Under the pieces are notes generated by a model that was not told the origin of the DNA, made no database searches, and was given only the letters and a program-made list of their open reading frames with translations. 64,000 nt of DNA, from positions 124,001-188,000 of the forward strand of contig JBBZIV010000003.1 of NCBI GenBank assembly GCA_038405045.1. Reading direction: 5' to 3'. This document shows positions 48,652 to 57,314 of the stretch, piece by piece. The stretch's first letter is position 1; each line of letters opens with the position of its first letter. Position numbers and translations under genes: made by a program. This DNA is from Sporobacter sp038405045 (lineage in GTDB: Bacteria > Bacillota > Clostridia > Oscillospirales > Oscillospiraceae).

Positions 48652-49395
48652 TCAGCCTGGCCTGAAAAGGACAAGCGCCGTCGCCAGCGTCGTGTCCCCC
48701 ATCTCGGCAGGGTACCCGCTTTTAATGAGCAGCTCGGCCATCGCCGCCGGAATTTCAATGCTATAAGTGCCATCTTGGTTATCGGTCATCGTGTATTTTT
48801 CCAGTAGAGCCGGCAGCTGCCCCTTGATCGTAAACGTCGCGTAGTACGAAGCTGTGTCTTTTGCTGCCGGTTCTGCAGCGGTATATTTTTCCGACGCCCC
48901 GTCTACCGGTCCGGCGGCGTCATCCGACGCCGGTGTCATCATCAGATGCATTTCGGACGTACCGGTGTTTTCGGATGCTTGCGGGTTGCCGTCGGCTGTA
49001 GTCCCGCCATTTTCGGATGATAATATCGGCGCCGCTCTCCAAGGCATTTCAAATAAGCCGTCTAAATTCGGAAAGACAAATAGCATCAGTGCCAGGCAGG
49101 CCGCCAGCGTCGCCGCGCTGAATAAAACAGGCTTCAGGCGTTTTAACGGCGTCCTTGTCGGTGCCGGAGCGGCGCCGGGCGCCTTTTTAATGCGCGCCAT
49201 CACGGACGTAACGAGTGTTGCCGGTACGTCGGCCTGCACATCGGTTGCACGGGCAATGCTTTGAACCGTTGACAAAAGGGCGCGGCAGGACGCGCAGCCG
49301 TCCAAATGCGCACGGAGTTCTTCCTTTTCCAAGTCAGTCAATGCGTTGTCTGCAAAGGCGCTCACAAGGTCTCTCATTTTTTTGCAGTCAGCCAC
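48652..49395 (-). CDS. Anti-sigma factor with zinc-finger (ZAS/zf-HC2-type) N-terminus
   Basis: 247 residues. Residues about 1-40 hold a cysteine at 4 and HLDGCASCRALL, the H-x3-C-x2-C motif of zinc anti-sigma domains; one TM helix at about 88-108 (FSAATLAACLALMLFVF); then an extracytoplasmic Ser/Thr/Ala-rich region and a folded C-terminal part (ATFTIKGQLPALLEK). It should hold the adjacent ECF sigma factor at the membrane. GTG 49395 overlaps the sigma gene by 8 bp and follows AGGAGG. Confidence 0.85.
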   Translation of the reverse strand: MADCKKMRDLVSAFADNALTDLEKEELRAHLDGCASCRALLSTVQSIARATDVQADVPATLVTSVMARIKKAPGAAPAPTRTPLKRLKPVLFSAATLAACLALMLFVFPNLDGLFEMPWRAAPILSSENGGTTADGNPQASENTGTSEMHLMMTPASDDAAGPVDGASEKYTAAEPAAKDTASYYATFTIKGQLPALLEKYTMTDNQDGTYSIEIPAAMAELLIKSGYPAEMGDTTLATALVLFRPG

Positions 49396-50020
49396 GTCCT
49401 TTCGCCTCCTTCCCTGTCTTTTCGGTATTATGACGGTCTTCCTCGGAAAAGGTTCCGTTTTTGACAAGGTATGCGGCAAGGCGCTGCCGTGCGCGCGACA
49501 GGCGGGATTTGACGGTGCCCTCGCCGATGCCAAGCGCCCGGGCAATTTCGTCATAACGCAGGCCTGCCAATTCCCGCATCATGAGGATCTCCCGGTGGCT
49601 TTCCGGTAGGCTCATCATCCCGTCTGTAACGGCGCGCTGTACGGCGCGCTCTTCCGCTGCGCGGGCCGGTTCATAGCGCATGTCGGATATCTCTATGTCG
49701 GCAAGCTCCCCGATATCGTCCACAACAGTCAGCGAACGCACCGGCATGCGCTGTCTTTTCCGTATAAAGTCGATACACAGGTGATAGGTCAGTCTGTAAA
49801 GCCAAACGGAAAACCGACAGTCTCCACGGAAGGTGGCGAGTCCCGTGAAGGCTTTTACAAAAGCCTCCTGTGCGATATCAAGGGCGTCGTCTTCATTCAC
49901 CGTCATTTTTAGCGCGAGGTGATATATCTTCTTCTGATGCTCTAATACAAGCGCCTCAAAGGCGTCCGTATCGCCGTCAAGAACCTTATGAATGACAGCC
50001 TGCTCTTCCGCGTGCGTCAT
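49388..50020 (-). CDS. ECF sigma factor
   Basis: 210 residues. Region 2 (HKVLDGDTDAFEALVLEHQKKIYHLALKM, DALDIAQEAFVKAFTGLATFRGDCRFSVWLYRLTYHLCIDFIRKR) and region 4 (LPESHREILMMRELAGLRYDEIARALGIGEGTVKSRLSRAR) are clear, with no region 3, as in group IV factors such as SigW. Starts 5 bp after dus; GAGGTGA precedes the ATG. The regulon and activating stress are unknown. Confidence 0.93.
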   Translation of the reverse strand: MTHAEEQAVIHKVLDGDTDAFEALVLEHQKKIYHLALKMTVNEDDALDIAQEAFVKAFTGLATFRGDCRFSVWLYRLTYHLCIDFIRKRQRMPVRSLTVVDDIGELADIEISDMRYEPARAAEERAVQRAVTDGMMSLPESHREILMMRELAGLRYDEIARALGIGEGTVKSRLSRARQRLAAYLVKNGTFSEEDRHNTEKTGKEAKGRG

Positions 50021-50024
50021 GCGG

Positions 50025-50993
50025 TCACCTCAAATCCCGGAGGATGAGCGCGCTCACCGCGTCAATATCGGCCATCATTTCGATTTTCGATATTCTGTCC
50101 CTGAAATACCCAGCGTGCGGAACACCCTTTAAATACCACGCATAATGCTTGCGTGCCTCAAGGCATGCGATCTTTTCGCCCTTATACCGTTCTGCCAGAC
50201 GAAACTGACCGACGGCCGTCTCCACACGCTCTTGTAACGTCGGCGGCGGCGGGACAGGCTCCCCCGCAAGCGCCGCCCGGGCCTGGCTGAAAATCCAAGG
50301 ATTTCCGAAAGCGCCTCTGCCGATCATCACCATGTCTGCGCCTGTATAGCGCAGAATCCGGACGGCGTCCGCCGCCGTAAAAACATCGCCGTTTGCCAAG
50401 ACAGGAATGGAGACGCTCTTTTTGACAGCCCGGATGATGTCCCAATCGGCGACACCGGCATACATCTGCGCACGCGTCCGCCCGTGAACGGCGATGGCCG
50501 ACGCCCCGGCCTCTTCGGCCATTCGGGCAAATTCGGCGGCGTTGGCATTGCCTTTGTCCCAGCCTTTGCGGATTTTTACCGTTACGGGGCAGTCCGTGCT
50601 GTTTTTAACGCTTCTGATGAGACGCCGCGCTTTTTCGGGATCACGCATCAGTGCGCTGCCGTCGCCGCATTTGACGACCTTGCCGACGGGACAGCCCATA
50701 TTAATGTCAATAATTTCAGCACCGGAAATTTCCGCCGCGAGCGCGGCGGCACGGCCCAAGCACTCTTCATCGCTACCGAACAGCTGTACAGCCGCCGGGT
50801 GCTCGTCCTCTCCCAGGCGCAGCAGCGTGCGCGTTTTTTTATCCTGATACACAAGCGCCTTGGCGCTCACCATTTCCGTATACGTCAGCCCTGCGCCGAA
50901 GGATCGGCAGACCGTTCGGAACGCCAGATCGCAGACGCCCGCCATCGGCGCGAGCGCCAGTTTAGAATCGATGTCGACCAATCCGATTTGCAC
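50025..50993 (-). CDS. dus: tRNA-dihydrouridine synthase
   Basis: 322 residues; FMN-dependent reduction of uridines in tRNA D-loops. TIM barrel with LALAPMAGVCDLAFR, DINMGCPVGKVVKCGDGSALM (catalytic Cys in GCPV), VKIRKGWDKG, AVHGRTRAQMYAGVADWDIIRAVK and NGDVFTAADAVRILRYTGADMVMIGRGAFGNPWIF. GTG 50993 is chosen because GGGAGGTGG lies about 10 bp upstream; a longer ATG form (51032) cannot be excluded. Co-directional with the ECF sigma gene, as also seen in other Firmicutes (nusB/dus-type clusters vary). Confidence 0.94.
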   Translation of the reverse strand: MQIGLVDIDSKLALAPMAGVCDLAFRTVCRSFGAGLTYTEMVSAKALVYQDKKTRTLLRLGEDEHPAAVQLFGSDEECLGRAAALAAEISGAEIIDINMGCPVGKVVKCGDGSALMRDPEKARRLIRSVKNSTDCPVTVKIRKGWDKGNANAAEFARMAEEAGASAIAVHGRTRAQMYAGVADWDIIRAVKKSVSIPVLANGDVFTAADAVRILRYTGADMVMIGRGAFGNPWIFSQARAALAGEPVPPPPTLQERVETAVGQFRLAERYKGEKIACLEARKHYAWYLKGVPHAGYFRDRISKIEMMADIDAVSALILRDLR

Positions 50994-51099
50994 GCCGTTG
51001 CCACCTCCCGCTCGGATGATGCTGTTATCCATTGTATCAAAACGCCGCAGAAAGTCAATTGCCGCAGCGGGCCGCTGCGGCAACGATTTGGGTGGTTCT

Positions 51100-51405
51100 T
51101 CAGTCGGCGATAATCTCCAGCTCCCGGATTTTAACGCTGTTTTTATAGACCTTTATTAAGTATAAAACGTTTCCTTCAATCGGGCCGAAGGAAAACTGGC
51201 CCTCCGAATCCGTCATCTGCCTGTCAAGCAGTGCTTTTTTAGCGCCGGGCCGAAATAGCAAAACGAGCGCGCCCTCCACAGCCTCACCGGTAATGTCCTG
51301 CACCGTCCCACAGATAGCAGCCGCTTTTTCCTGCTCCAGTGTGACCGTCGTTTCGATGTGCTCGCCCTCGGAGGGCTTAAAATAAAACTTTGCAACCGAA
51401 CTCAT
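51100..51405 (-). CDS. Small carboxypeptidase-regulatory-like (beta-sandwich) protein
   Basis: 101 residues. CGTVQDITGEAVEGALVLLFRPG, DSEGQFSFGPIEGNVLYLIKVYK is the CarboxypepD_reg / SpaA-like repeat pattern: a seven-stranded sandwich often used for adhesion or as an accessory domain. No signal peptide, so the free-standing cytoplasmic form is probable. In clostridia such short proteins are common and unassigned. GGAG precedes the ATG. About 106 bp upstream of dus. Confidence 0.7.
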   Translation of the reverse strand: MSSVAKFYFKPSEGEHIETTVTLEQEKAAAICGTVQDITGEAVEGALVLLFRPGAKKALLDRQMTDSEGQFSFGPIEGNVLYLIKVYKNSVKIRELEIIAD

Positions 51406-51466
51406 GTTTTCAACTCCTTCGTGTCCGCTCCTGCCATATTGTATCGTTGGGGCAGGCTTTCCGTGC

Positions 51467-51495
51467 TTGACAACCGATGATGATTTCTATAGACT
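51467..51495 (+). promoter_or_regulatory. Sigma-A promoter of proS
   Basis: TTGACA, 17-bp spacer, TAGACT on the plus strand; start about 30 bp before the ribosome-binding site. The leader is too short for a T-box. Confidence 0.8.
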
Positions 51496-51532
51496 ATTAA
51501 AGTTACATAATGTGTCAGAAGGAGCAAACAGC

Positions 51533-52969
51533 ATGGCGAAGGATAAAAAGGTTGAGCAGATCACGGATATGGACGTTGATTTTGCCCAGTGGTTTACAGA
51601 TGTTGTGACAAAGGCGGAGCTCATCGACTACGCCGGCGTTAAGGGCTTTTTTATTTTGAGGCCATATGCTTATGCCATCTGGGAAAACATCCAGGCCATC
51701 CTTGACAAGCGATTTAAAGAGCTTGGCCATGAAAACGTCTCCATGCCGATGCTGATCCCCGAAAGTCTTTTACAAAAAGAAAAAGACCATGTTGAGGGCT
51801 TTGCCCCAGAAGTGGCCTGGGTCACGCACGGCGGGTCGGAAGCCCTTGCTGAGCGCCTCTGCGTCCGCCCCACATCGGAGACGCTGTTTTGCGACCATTG
51901 GAGCCACGTTTTGCGCTCTTGGCGCGATTTGCCAATGCTGTACAACCAGTGGTGCAGCGTCTTGCGCTGGGAAAAGACGACGCGGCCGTTTTTGCGCCAC
52001 CGCGAGTTTTTATGGCAGGAGGGTCATACGCTCCACGCAACGGCTGACGAGGCCGAACAGGAAACGCAGCAGATGCTCGGCGTTTACGCCGATTTCTGTG
52101 AGAACACGCTGGCCATGCCTGTTATAAAAGGCCGGAAGACCGACAAGGAAAAATTTGCGGGTGCCGTTGCCACATATTCTATCGAGTGCATGATGCACGA
52201 TAAAAAGGCGCTCCAGAGCGGCACCTCCCATTATTTTGGGGACGGGTTTGCCCGCGCATTCGATATTCAGTTTACCGACAAGGACAATACGCTCAAATAT
52301 CCGCATCAGACCTCCTGGGGTATGACGACGCGGCTCATCGGCGGGCTCATTATGACGCATGGCGACAACAACGGCCTCGTCCTGCCGCCGCGCATCGCGC
52401 CCGTTCAGGTCGTTGTTATACCAATCGCTATGCACAAGCCGGGTGTGCTTGAGAAAGCCCAAGAACTCGTCAGTCGCCTCAAATCTTCCGGTATCCGTGT
52501 TAAAGGCGATACGTCCGATCAGAGCCCGGGCTGGAAATTTGCCGAGCACGAAATGAAGGGCATCCCCCTTCGGATTGAAATCGGGCCGAAGGATATTGAG
52601 AATAACCAATGTCTCGCCGTCCGGCGTGATAACGGCGAAAAAACGGCCGTGCGCCTGTCCGAGCTTGAAACAGCCATCCCGGCGCTATTGGATCAAGTTC
52701 AGATAGGGCTTTACAACAAGGCCAAGAAAAACTTAACGGATAATACGCGCCCCGTCACAAATGTGGCTGAAGCTAAAGCCGTCATGGCTGAAAACGGCGG
52801 CTTTATCAAATCCATGTGGTGCGGCGATCTTGCCTGCGAGCTTCAGATGAAGGAGGAAGCGGGCGTCTCCTCCAGATGTATTCCATTCGCGCAGGAACAC
52901 CTTGGCGACACCTGCCCTATCTGCGGCAAACCGGCCCGTCACATGGTCGTCTGGGGCGTCGCGTATTAA
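51533..52969 (+). CDS. proS: Prolyl-tRNA synthetase, archaeal/eukaryotic-like (type 3)
   Basis: 478 residues; charges tRNA-Pro. The class II core has motif 2 (VLRWEKTTRPFLRHREFLWQEGHTLHAT) and motif 3 (GGLIMTHGDNNGLVLPPRIAPVQVVVIP), no INS editing domain, and the ProS3-specific C-terminal extension with cysteines (CGDLACE, CPICGKPARHMVVWGVAY). The latter, ending in Tyr, distinguishes it from the E. coli type. ATG 51533 follows AAGGAG by 8 bp; the upstream open frame precedes the promoter and is not coding. Confidence 0.96.
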   Translation: MAKDKKVEQITDMDVDFAQWFTDVVTKAELIDYAGVKGFFILRPYAYAIWENIQAILDKRFKELGHENVSMPMLIPESLLQKEKDHVEGFAPEVAWVTHGGSEALAERLCVRPTSETLFCDHWSHVLRSWRDLPMLYNQWCSVLRWEKTTRPFLRHREFLWQEGHTLHATADEAEQETQQMLGVYADFCENTLAMPVIKGRKTDKEKFAGAVATYSIECMMHDKKALQSGTSHYFGDGFARAFDIQFTDKDNTLKYPHQTSWGMTTRLIGGLIMTHGDNNGLVLPPRIAPVQVVVIPIAMHKPGVLEKAQELVSRLKSSGIRVKGDTSDQSPGWKFAEHEMKGIPLRIEIGPKDIENNQCLAVRRDNGEKTAVRLSELETAIPALLDQVQIGLYNKAKKNLTDNTRPVTNVAEAKAVMAENGGFIKSMWCGDLACELQMKEEAGVSSRCIPFAQEHLGDTCPICGKPARHMVVWGVAY

Positions 52970-52987
52970 GAATTTTTGACAAAACTG

Positions 52988-53016
52988 TTGAATTATCTCG
53001 AAACATGTATTATAGT
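52988..53016 (+). promoter_or_regulatory. Sigma-A promoter of the riboswitch transcript
   Basis: TTGAAT, 17-bp spacer, TATAGT on the plus strand, immediately upstream of the GEMM aptamer, giving a start near 53023. A TTGACA at 52976 has no -10 at the right distance. Confidence 0.7.
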
Positions 53017-53027
53017 TTATCCGTTCT

Positions 53028-53118
53028 CACTCCGAAAACGGCAAACCCGGCGAAAGCCGGTGACGCAAAGCCACGGGTCTAAAGCTTTAAGCCATGACAG
53101 CCGGGCCGCCGAAGAGGA
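53028..53118 (+). ncRNA. Cyclic di-GMP-I (GEMM-I) riboswitch aptamer
   Basis: The sequence has the GEMM-I conserved elements in order: GGCAAACC, a stem capped by a GAAA tetraloop (CCGGC-GAAA-GCCGG), then GACGCAAAGCCAC and GGGTCTAA (tetraloop receptor side), a second hairpin arm ending CATGACAGCC, and a closing GGGCCGCC. GNRA-tetraloop/receptor docking and the conserved G that pairs with c-di-GMP are the family features. It starts at the promoter and lies upstream of the cNMP-domain/DUF2225 gene. Confidence 0.9.
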
Positions 53119-53131
53119 CGCGCCTTTATCG

Positions 53132-53162
53132 CTGCGCGCCTTTTTCAGGCACGCAGCTTTTT
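53132..53162 (+). terminator. Expression-platform terminator of the c-di-GMP riboswitch
   Basis: An 11-bp stem with one mismatch (GCTGCGCGCCT / AGGCACGCAGC), 5-nt loop, then TTTTATC, directly between the aptamer and the gene. Whether ligand binding favours or blocks it is not decided by sequence alone. Confidence 0.8.
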
Positions 53163-53184
53163 ATCATTTAATGGGGGTGTTTTT

Positions 53185-54411
53185 TTGATTAATCTCGGGG
53201 CGATCAACGATTTTTCCCGCATCAAAAAATGTCCAAAGGGCGCAGTCATCACCGGCAACGGCTCTGGCAATATCATGTTTGTCGTTGTGAAGGGCGAAGT
53301 GGGTGTATATTCGGGCGGCAAAGTTTCGGGGTCCGACTTGATTTCAACGCTCGGGACGGGTGACCTTTTTGCCGACCCGGCACTCTTATGTGACAAGAAG
53401 GCACAACTTGCCACCGTGGCGCTCTCTGAAGCCATCATTCTGCCCATTGAGAAAAAATCAGCCGTCGACTTTATGCAAAATGAACCGGCGCTGGCTTTTG
53501 AGCTTATTAAAGATCTCTGCATCCGGCTTGATCAGGCTAGCGATACAAACAAATCACTGCTGTTGCAGCACGGTGCCCAGCAGCGCAACAAAAAATCTGC
53601 CGAACAAAGCGCCGCTCCGGCCGATCCGCCGCCAGCAGCAGACGCGCCGGGACAGCCGCGCATGCCCTCACTTCAAGGCGCCTTTCAGTTATTTCCTGAA
53701 GGTCACGGCAGCTATGCCCTGCCACTTGAGCGACAGGAAACCGCTTTCCTGATGAACAAATCCTATATCTGCCCGATCTGCAAAAACAGCTTTTCGGCGA
53801 CGGTTATCCGCCCGTCAAAGCTTGTTTTAGCGTCGACGGATGACGATATGCGCAGCCATTACAAGGGCATTGAGCCGCTGTATCACGAGGTATTAACGTG
53901 CCCGCACTGCTTGTACAGCGCCCTACCGGACGTTTTTGATCTTCCCGATAAATCGAGGCAGGACATCTTGCGTGAGCTCGGCACGGTCAAGGACGGCTCG
54001 GCACTTGATTTCAAAGCCGCCAAGGACACGAACCTGGTGTTTGCCGGGTATTATCTGGCCCTCTTTTGCGCGCCTATCAGTTTTGTCAAATATCAGCTTG
54101 TTGCCGGAAAATTGCTGTACAAGCTTAGTCGCGTGTATCAGGACGCCGGTGATGCCGTCATGGAGAATGCGACGGCCGCCAAAGCTCTGGAAAATTATCT
54201 TTACGCCTATGAAAAGCTTGGCATCTCGCCAAATCAGGAGCAGCAGGTCTGCATTCTTTTGGGCGAACTGTATTTGAAGCAAAACGACCTGAAAAACGCG
54301 ATCGCCTTTTTCAGCAAGGCCAAAGCCAACACCCACGGGACACCTGTTTTAAAAAACCACGCAGAAAAGCGGATATATGAAATCCGCGAGACAGCCGCAG
54401 CCCAGCGATAA
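53185..54411 (+). CDS. Cyclic-nucleotide-binding-like domain plus DUF2225 protein
   Basis: 408 residues. Residues about 5-115 resemble a cNMP-binding (Crp-like) beta-barrel (ITGNGSGNIMFVVVKGEVGVYSGG, GTGDLFADPALL); 130-165 is an Ala/Pro/Gln-rich linker; residues about 190-400 are DUF2225, with C196/C199 (ICPICKNSF) and C239/C242 (TCPHCLYSAL) as probable zinc ligands, then TPR-like helices (YLYAYEKLGISP, LGELYLKQNDLKNAI). The start is TTG (53185) after GGGGGTG. No output domain beyond this is seen. A c-di-GMP riboswitch upstream suggests a role in surface behaviour or signalling. Confidence 0.85.
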   Translation: MINLGAINDFSRIKKCPKGAVITGNGSGNIMFVVVKGEVGVYSGGKVSGSDLISTLGTGDLFADPALLCDKKAQLATVALSEAIILPIEKKSAVDFMQNEPALAFELIKDLCIRLDQASDTNKSLLLQHGAQQRNKKSAEQSAAPADPPPAADAPGQPRMPSLQGAFQLFPEGHGSYALPLERQETAFLMNKSYICPICKNSFSATVIRPSKLVLASTDDDMRSHYKGIEPLYHEVLTCPHCLYSALPDVFDLPDKSRQDILRELGTVKDGSALDFKAAKDTNLVFAGYYLALFCAPISFVKYQLVAGKLLYKLSRVYQDAGDAVMENATAAKALENYLYAYEKLGISPNQEQQVCILLGELYLKQNDLKNAIAFFSKAKANTHGTPVLKNHAEKRIYEIRETAAAQR

Positions 54412-54423
54412 GACAAACAAAAA

Positions 54424-54443
54424 CCCCCGACAGCTGTCGGGGG
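54424..54443. terminator. Perfect palindromic bidirectional terminator
   Basis: CCCCCGACAG followed directly by its complement CTGTCGGGGG, between convergent genes, with AAAAA on the left (T5 on the minus strand) and TATATTTAT on the right. Confidence 0.9.
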
Positions 54444-54448
54444 TATAT

Positions 54449-56419
54449 TTATACCTGTTGGCCTCGGAGGCGCACAATCCGATCGCGCAGAACGGCGGCG
54501 TATTCAAATTCAAGCATTTTCGCCGCGGCCTGCATTTCTTTTTCAAGCCTGGCCACCGCCTCGTCACGCTCGCGCCGCGTCATCTTGACGTCGCCTTCCG
54601 TCTTTTCCAAAGCGCCCTCGGCCTTTGAAATCTCCAAAAGTTCGCGTACGCCTTTGACAATGGTTTTCGGGATAATGCCGTTTTTCTCGTTGAAAGCTGT
54701 TTGCTTGGCTCTCCTGCGCTCTGTCTCGTCGATAGCGGCGCGCATGGAGCGCGTCACCGTATCGGCGTACATGATAACGGACCCCTCGGCGTTTCTAGCC
54801 GCGCGCCCGATCGTCTGAACCAGCGATGTTTCACTCCGGAGGAAGCCCTCTTTGTCGGCGTCGAGAATCGCCACAAGCGACACCTCCGGGAGGTCCAGCC
54901 CCTCACGCAGAAGGTTGATGCCGACGAGGACGTCAAACTCCCCAAGGCGCAGGTCTCGGATGATTTCCATGCGCTCAATCGTCGAGATGTCGTGATGCAT
55001 ATACCGGACGCGGATACCGGCGCCGGTGAGATAGGCGGTTAGGTCCTCCGCCATCTTTTTCGTCAAGGTCGTCACAAGTGTCCGTTCGCTTTTTTGGCTG
55101 CGCGCGCGGATCTCGCCGATTAAATCGTCAATCTGCCCATCGACCGGGCGTACCGTGATCGTTGGGTCCAAAAGCCCCGTCGGGCGGATGATCTGCTCGA
55201 CAATTTGGGAAGAGCGCGATTTTTCGTAATCGCTCGGCGTGGCCGAAACGTAAACAACTTGCTCCACGCGCTCAGTAAATTCATCAAATTTCAGCGGCCT
55301 GTTGTCAAATGCCGAGGGGAGACGAAAGCCGAATTCCACTAGGCTTTCCTTGCGCGCCCTGTCGCCGTTATACATGGCGCGCACCTGCGGCAGCGTCACA
55401 TGGCTCTCGTCGACAAATAGGACAAAATCCTTCGGAAAATAGTCGAGCAGCGTCATCGGCGCCGACCCAACGGGTCGGCCCGTAATGATGCGGGAATAGT
55501 TTTCAATGCCCGTGCAGTAGCCAAGTTCGCGCATCATTTCGATGTCATACATCGTCCGCTGGTGAATGCGCTGCGCCTCCACAAGCTTGTTTTGGCTTTC
55601 AAAGTATTCAACGCGTTCCGTCATCTCCGCTTGAATTTCCTTGACGGCCCGTTCCATCTTCTCCTCCGTTGTGACATAGTGCGACGCCGGGTAGACAGCC
55701 ACATGCGTAAGGCTCCGCACCGGCGTGCCGGTCACAACGTTTATTTCGCTGATACGCTCAATCTCATCCCCGAAAAACTCAACGCGGATCGCATTTTCCC
55801 GCGCGTAAACAGGGAAGATTTCCACCGTGTCGCCCCGCACCCGAAACATATTGCGCTCGAAGGCGACGTCGTTGCGCCCGTAACGAATTTCAACGAGTTT
55901 TTTTAAAAGCTCATCCCTGTCGCGCGTCTGGCCGACGCGCAGGGAAATGACCATATTCTGATAATCGATCGGGTCGCCGAGGCCGTAAATGCAGCTGACG
56001 GAGGAGACGACGATAACGTCCCGCCGCTCGAAGAGCGACGACGTCGCGGAGTGGCGCAGCCGTTCGATTTCGTCATTGATGGCGCTGTCCTTCTCAATAT
56101 ACGTATCCGTGTGCGGGATATAGGCCTCCGGCTGATAATAATCGTAGTAGGAGACAAAGAACTCAACGGCGTTATCGGGGAAAAACTCTTTGAACTCACT
56201 GCACAGCTGCGCTGCGAGCGTCTTGTTGTGCGCCAGCACAAGAGCCGGGCGCTGGAGCTTTTCGATGATTTTGGCCATCGTATACGTTTTTCCCGAGCCG
56301 GTGACGCCGAGAAGCGTCTGCTCCTCAAAGCCGATTTCTATGCCCTGCGCAAGCGCCCGGATCGCCTCCGGCTGGTCGCCGGAGGGACTATATTCACTGA
56401 CAACTTTGAAATCCGGCAT
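54449..56419 (-). CDS. uvrB: UvrABC excinuclease subunit B
   Basis: 656 residues; damage-verification helicase of nucleotide excision repair. Walker A GVTGSGKTYTMA near residue 38, beta-hairpin region YYDYYQPEAYIP, Walker B VDESHVTLPQ, helicase motifs to VQTIGRAARNAEGSVIMYAD, and the C-terminal UVR domain (RLEKEMQAAAKMLEFEYAAVLRDRI) that binds UvrC. uvrA lies about 7 kb away on the opposite strand rather than adjacent. Confidence 0.98.
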   Translation of the reverse strand: MPDFKVVSEYSPSGDQPEAIRALAQGIEIGFEEQTLLGVTGSGKTYTMAKIIEKLQRPALVLAHNKTLAAQLCSEFKEFFPDNAVEFFVSYYDYYQPEAYIPHTDTYIEKDSAINDEIERLRHSATSSLFERRDVIVVSSVSCIYGLGDPIDYQNMVISLRVGQTRDRDELLKKLVEIRYGRNDVAFERNMFRVRGDTVEIFPVYARENAIRVEFFGDEIERISEINVVTGTPVRSLTHVAVYPASHYVTTEEKMERAVKEIQAEMTERVEYFESQNKLVEAQRIHQRTMYDIEMMRELGYCTGIENYSRIITGRPVGSAPMTLLDYFPKDFVLFVDESHVTLPQVRAMYNGDRARKESLVEFGFRLPSAFDNRPLKFDEFTERVEQVVYVSATPSDYEKSRSSQIVEQIIRPTGLLDPTITVRPVDGQIDDLIGEIRARSQKSERTLVTTLTKKMAEDLTAYLTGAGIRVRYMHHDISTIERMEIIRDLRLGEFDVLVGINLLREGLDLPEVSLVAILDADKEGFLRSETSLVQTIGRAARNAEGSVIMYADTVTRSMRAAIDETERRRAKQTAFNEKNGIIPKTIVKGVRELLEISKAEGALEKTEGDVKMTRRERDEAVARLEKEMQAAAKMLEFEYAAVLRDRIVRLRGQQV

Positions 56420-56494
56420 ATGATACCTCGAAATTAATCTGATCGGACTGGACGTTGTTTTCGTGGGGGCGATTGCAATATTACCTTTTTTTGT

Positions 56495-57280
56495 CTATAC
56501 CAACAGACTCTTCAGTTCCTCAAAAACGCCGGGGCTTGACACTATCAGATTCTTGCAGCGGACGCCGTCCGGCACATCGCCGTCCCCCTCCTTGAAATAC
56601 CCGATAGCCGCCCCCGCCTCACGGGCGATGAGTTTAGCCGCGGCGACGTCCCACGCATTCAGCTGCCCCTCATAATACCCCTGCAGGCGGGAGCAGGCAA
56701 CCCAGCAGATATCAAGCGCGGCCGAGCCGAGCCGCCGAATATCACGGACGCGCGGCCACACACGTCCTAAACGTGCCGTAATCTCTTCGGCATCATCCTT
56801 GACATACGGAAAGCCGGTGGCTACAAGGCACGTGTTAAGTGCCGATACGTCCTTGACTTTAATTTTTTGGTCATTTAAAAAAGCACCGGTCTTTTCGGTG
56901 GCGTAAAACAGCTCATCTAAAAACGGATTATAGACAACACCGGCGCGGACTGTTCTGTTATCGGCGAAAGCAATTGAGACGGCTGCCATCATATGGCCGT
57001 TGGCATAGTTGACGGTGCCGTCAATAGGGTCAATAATCCACGTCGGCTTAATAAGCTCCTCGCTGCGCTCGACGTCTTCCTCGGACAGGATTTCGTGATC
57101 CGGATACAGCTTAAAAATCTCGTTTTTAATAATCTCGTTTGACAATAGGTCGGAATTTGTCACGAGCTCATAACCGTATTTCAGCTCTTCCGTCAGCGTG
57201 TTTTTTTCCCGGAGCGCACGGATAGCCGCACCTGCCAGCCGCGCGATACGAATTATTTCCTGTATTTGAATCTCCACCAC
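56495..57280 (-). CDS. Inositol monophosphatase family protein
   Basis: 261 residues of the FIG superfamily (Mg2+/Li+-sensitive phosphatases; members act on inositol phosphates, fructose-1,6-bisphosphate or PAP). Metal motifs are intact: EILSEEDVER, WIIDPIDGTVNYANG (DPIDGT) and NAWDVAAAKLIAREAGA (WD). The substrate cannot be told from sequence. It is 34 bp downstream of radC. Confidence 0.92.
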   Translation of the reverse strand: MVEIQIQEIIRIARLAGAAIRALREKNTLTEELKYGYELVTNSDLLSNEIIKNEIFKLYPDHEILSEEDVERSEELIKPTWIIDPIDGTVNYANGHMMAAVSIAFADNRTVRAGVVYNPFLDELFYATEKTGAFLNDQKIKVKDVSALNTCLVATGFPYVKDDAEEITARLGRVWPRVRDIRRLGSAALDICWVACSRLQGYYEGQLNAWDVAAAKLIAREAGAAIGYFKEGDGDVPDGVRCKNLIVSSPGVFEELKSLLV

Positions 57281-57314
57281 ATTTACCCCATGTCATATTG
57301 ATGCGCGCCTTCAG

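Noticed and set aside
51404..51533. T-box leader upstream of proS
   Set aside because: The promoter lies only about 40 bp before the start, leaving no room for a T-box, and no T-box sequence (NGGUGG-type) is seen.
52976..52981. TTGACA as the -35 of the riboswitch promoter
   Set aside because: The best -10 (TATTAT at 53008) is 26 bp away, too far; TTGAAT at 52988 with TATAGT gives the right 17-bp spacing.
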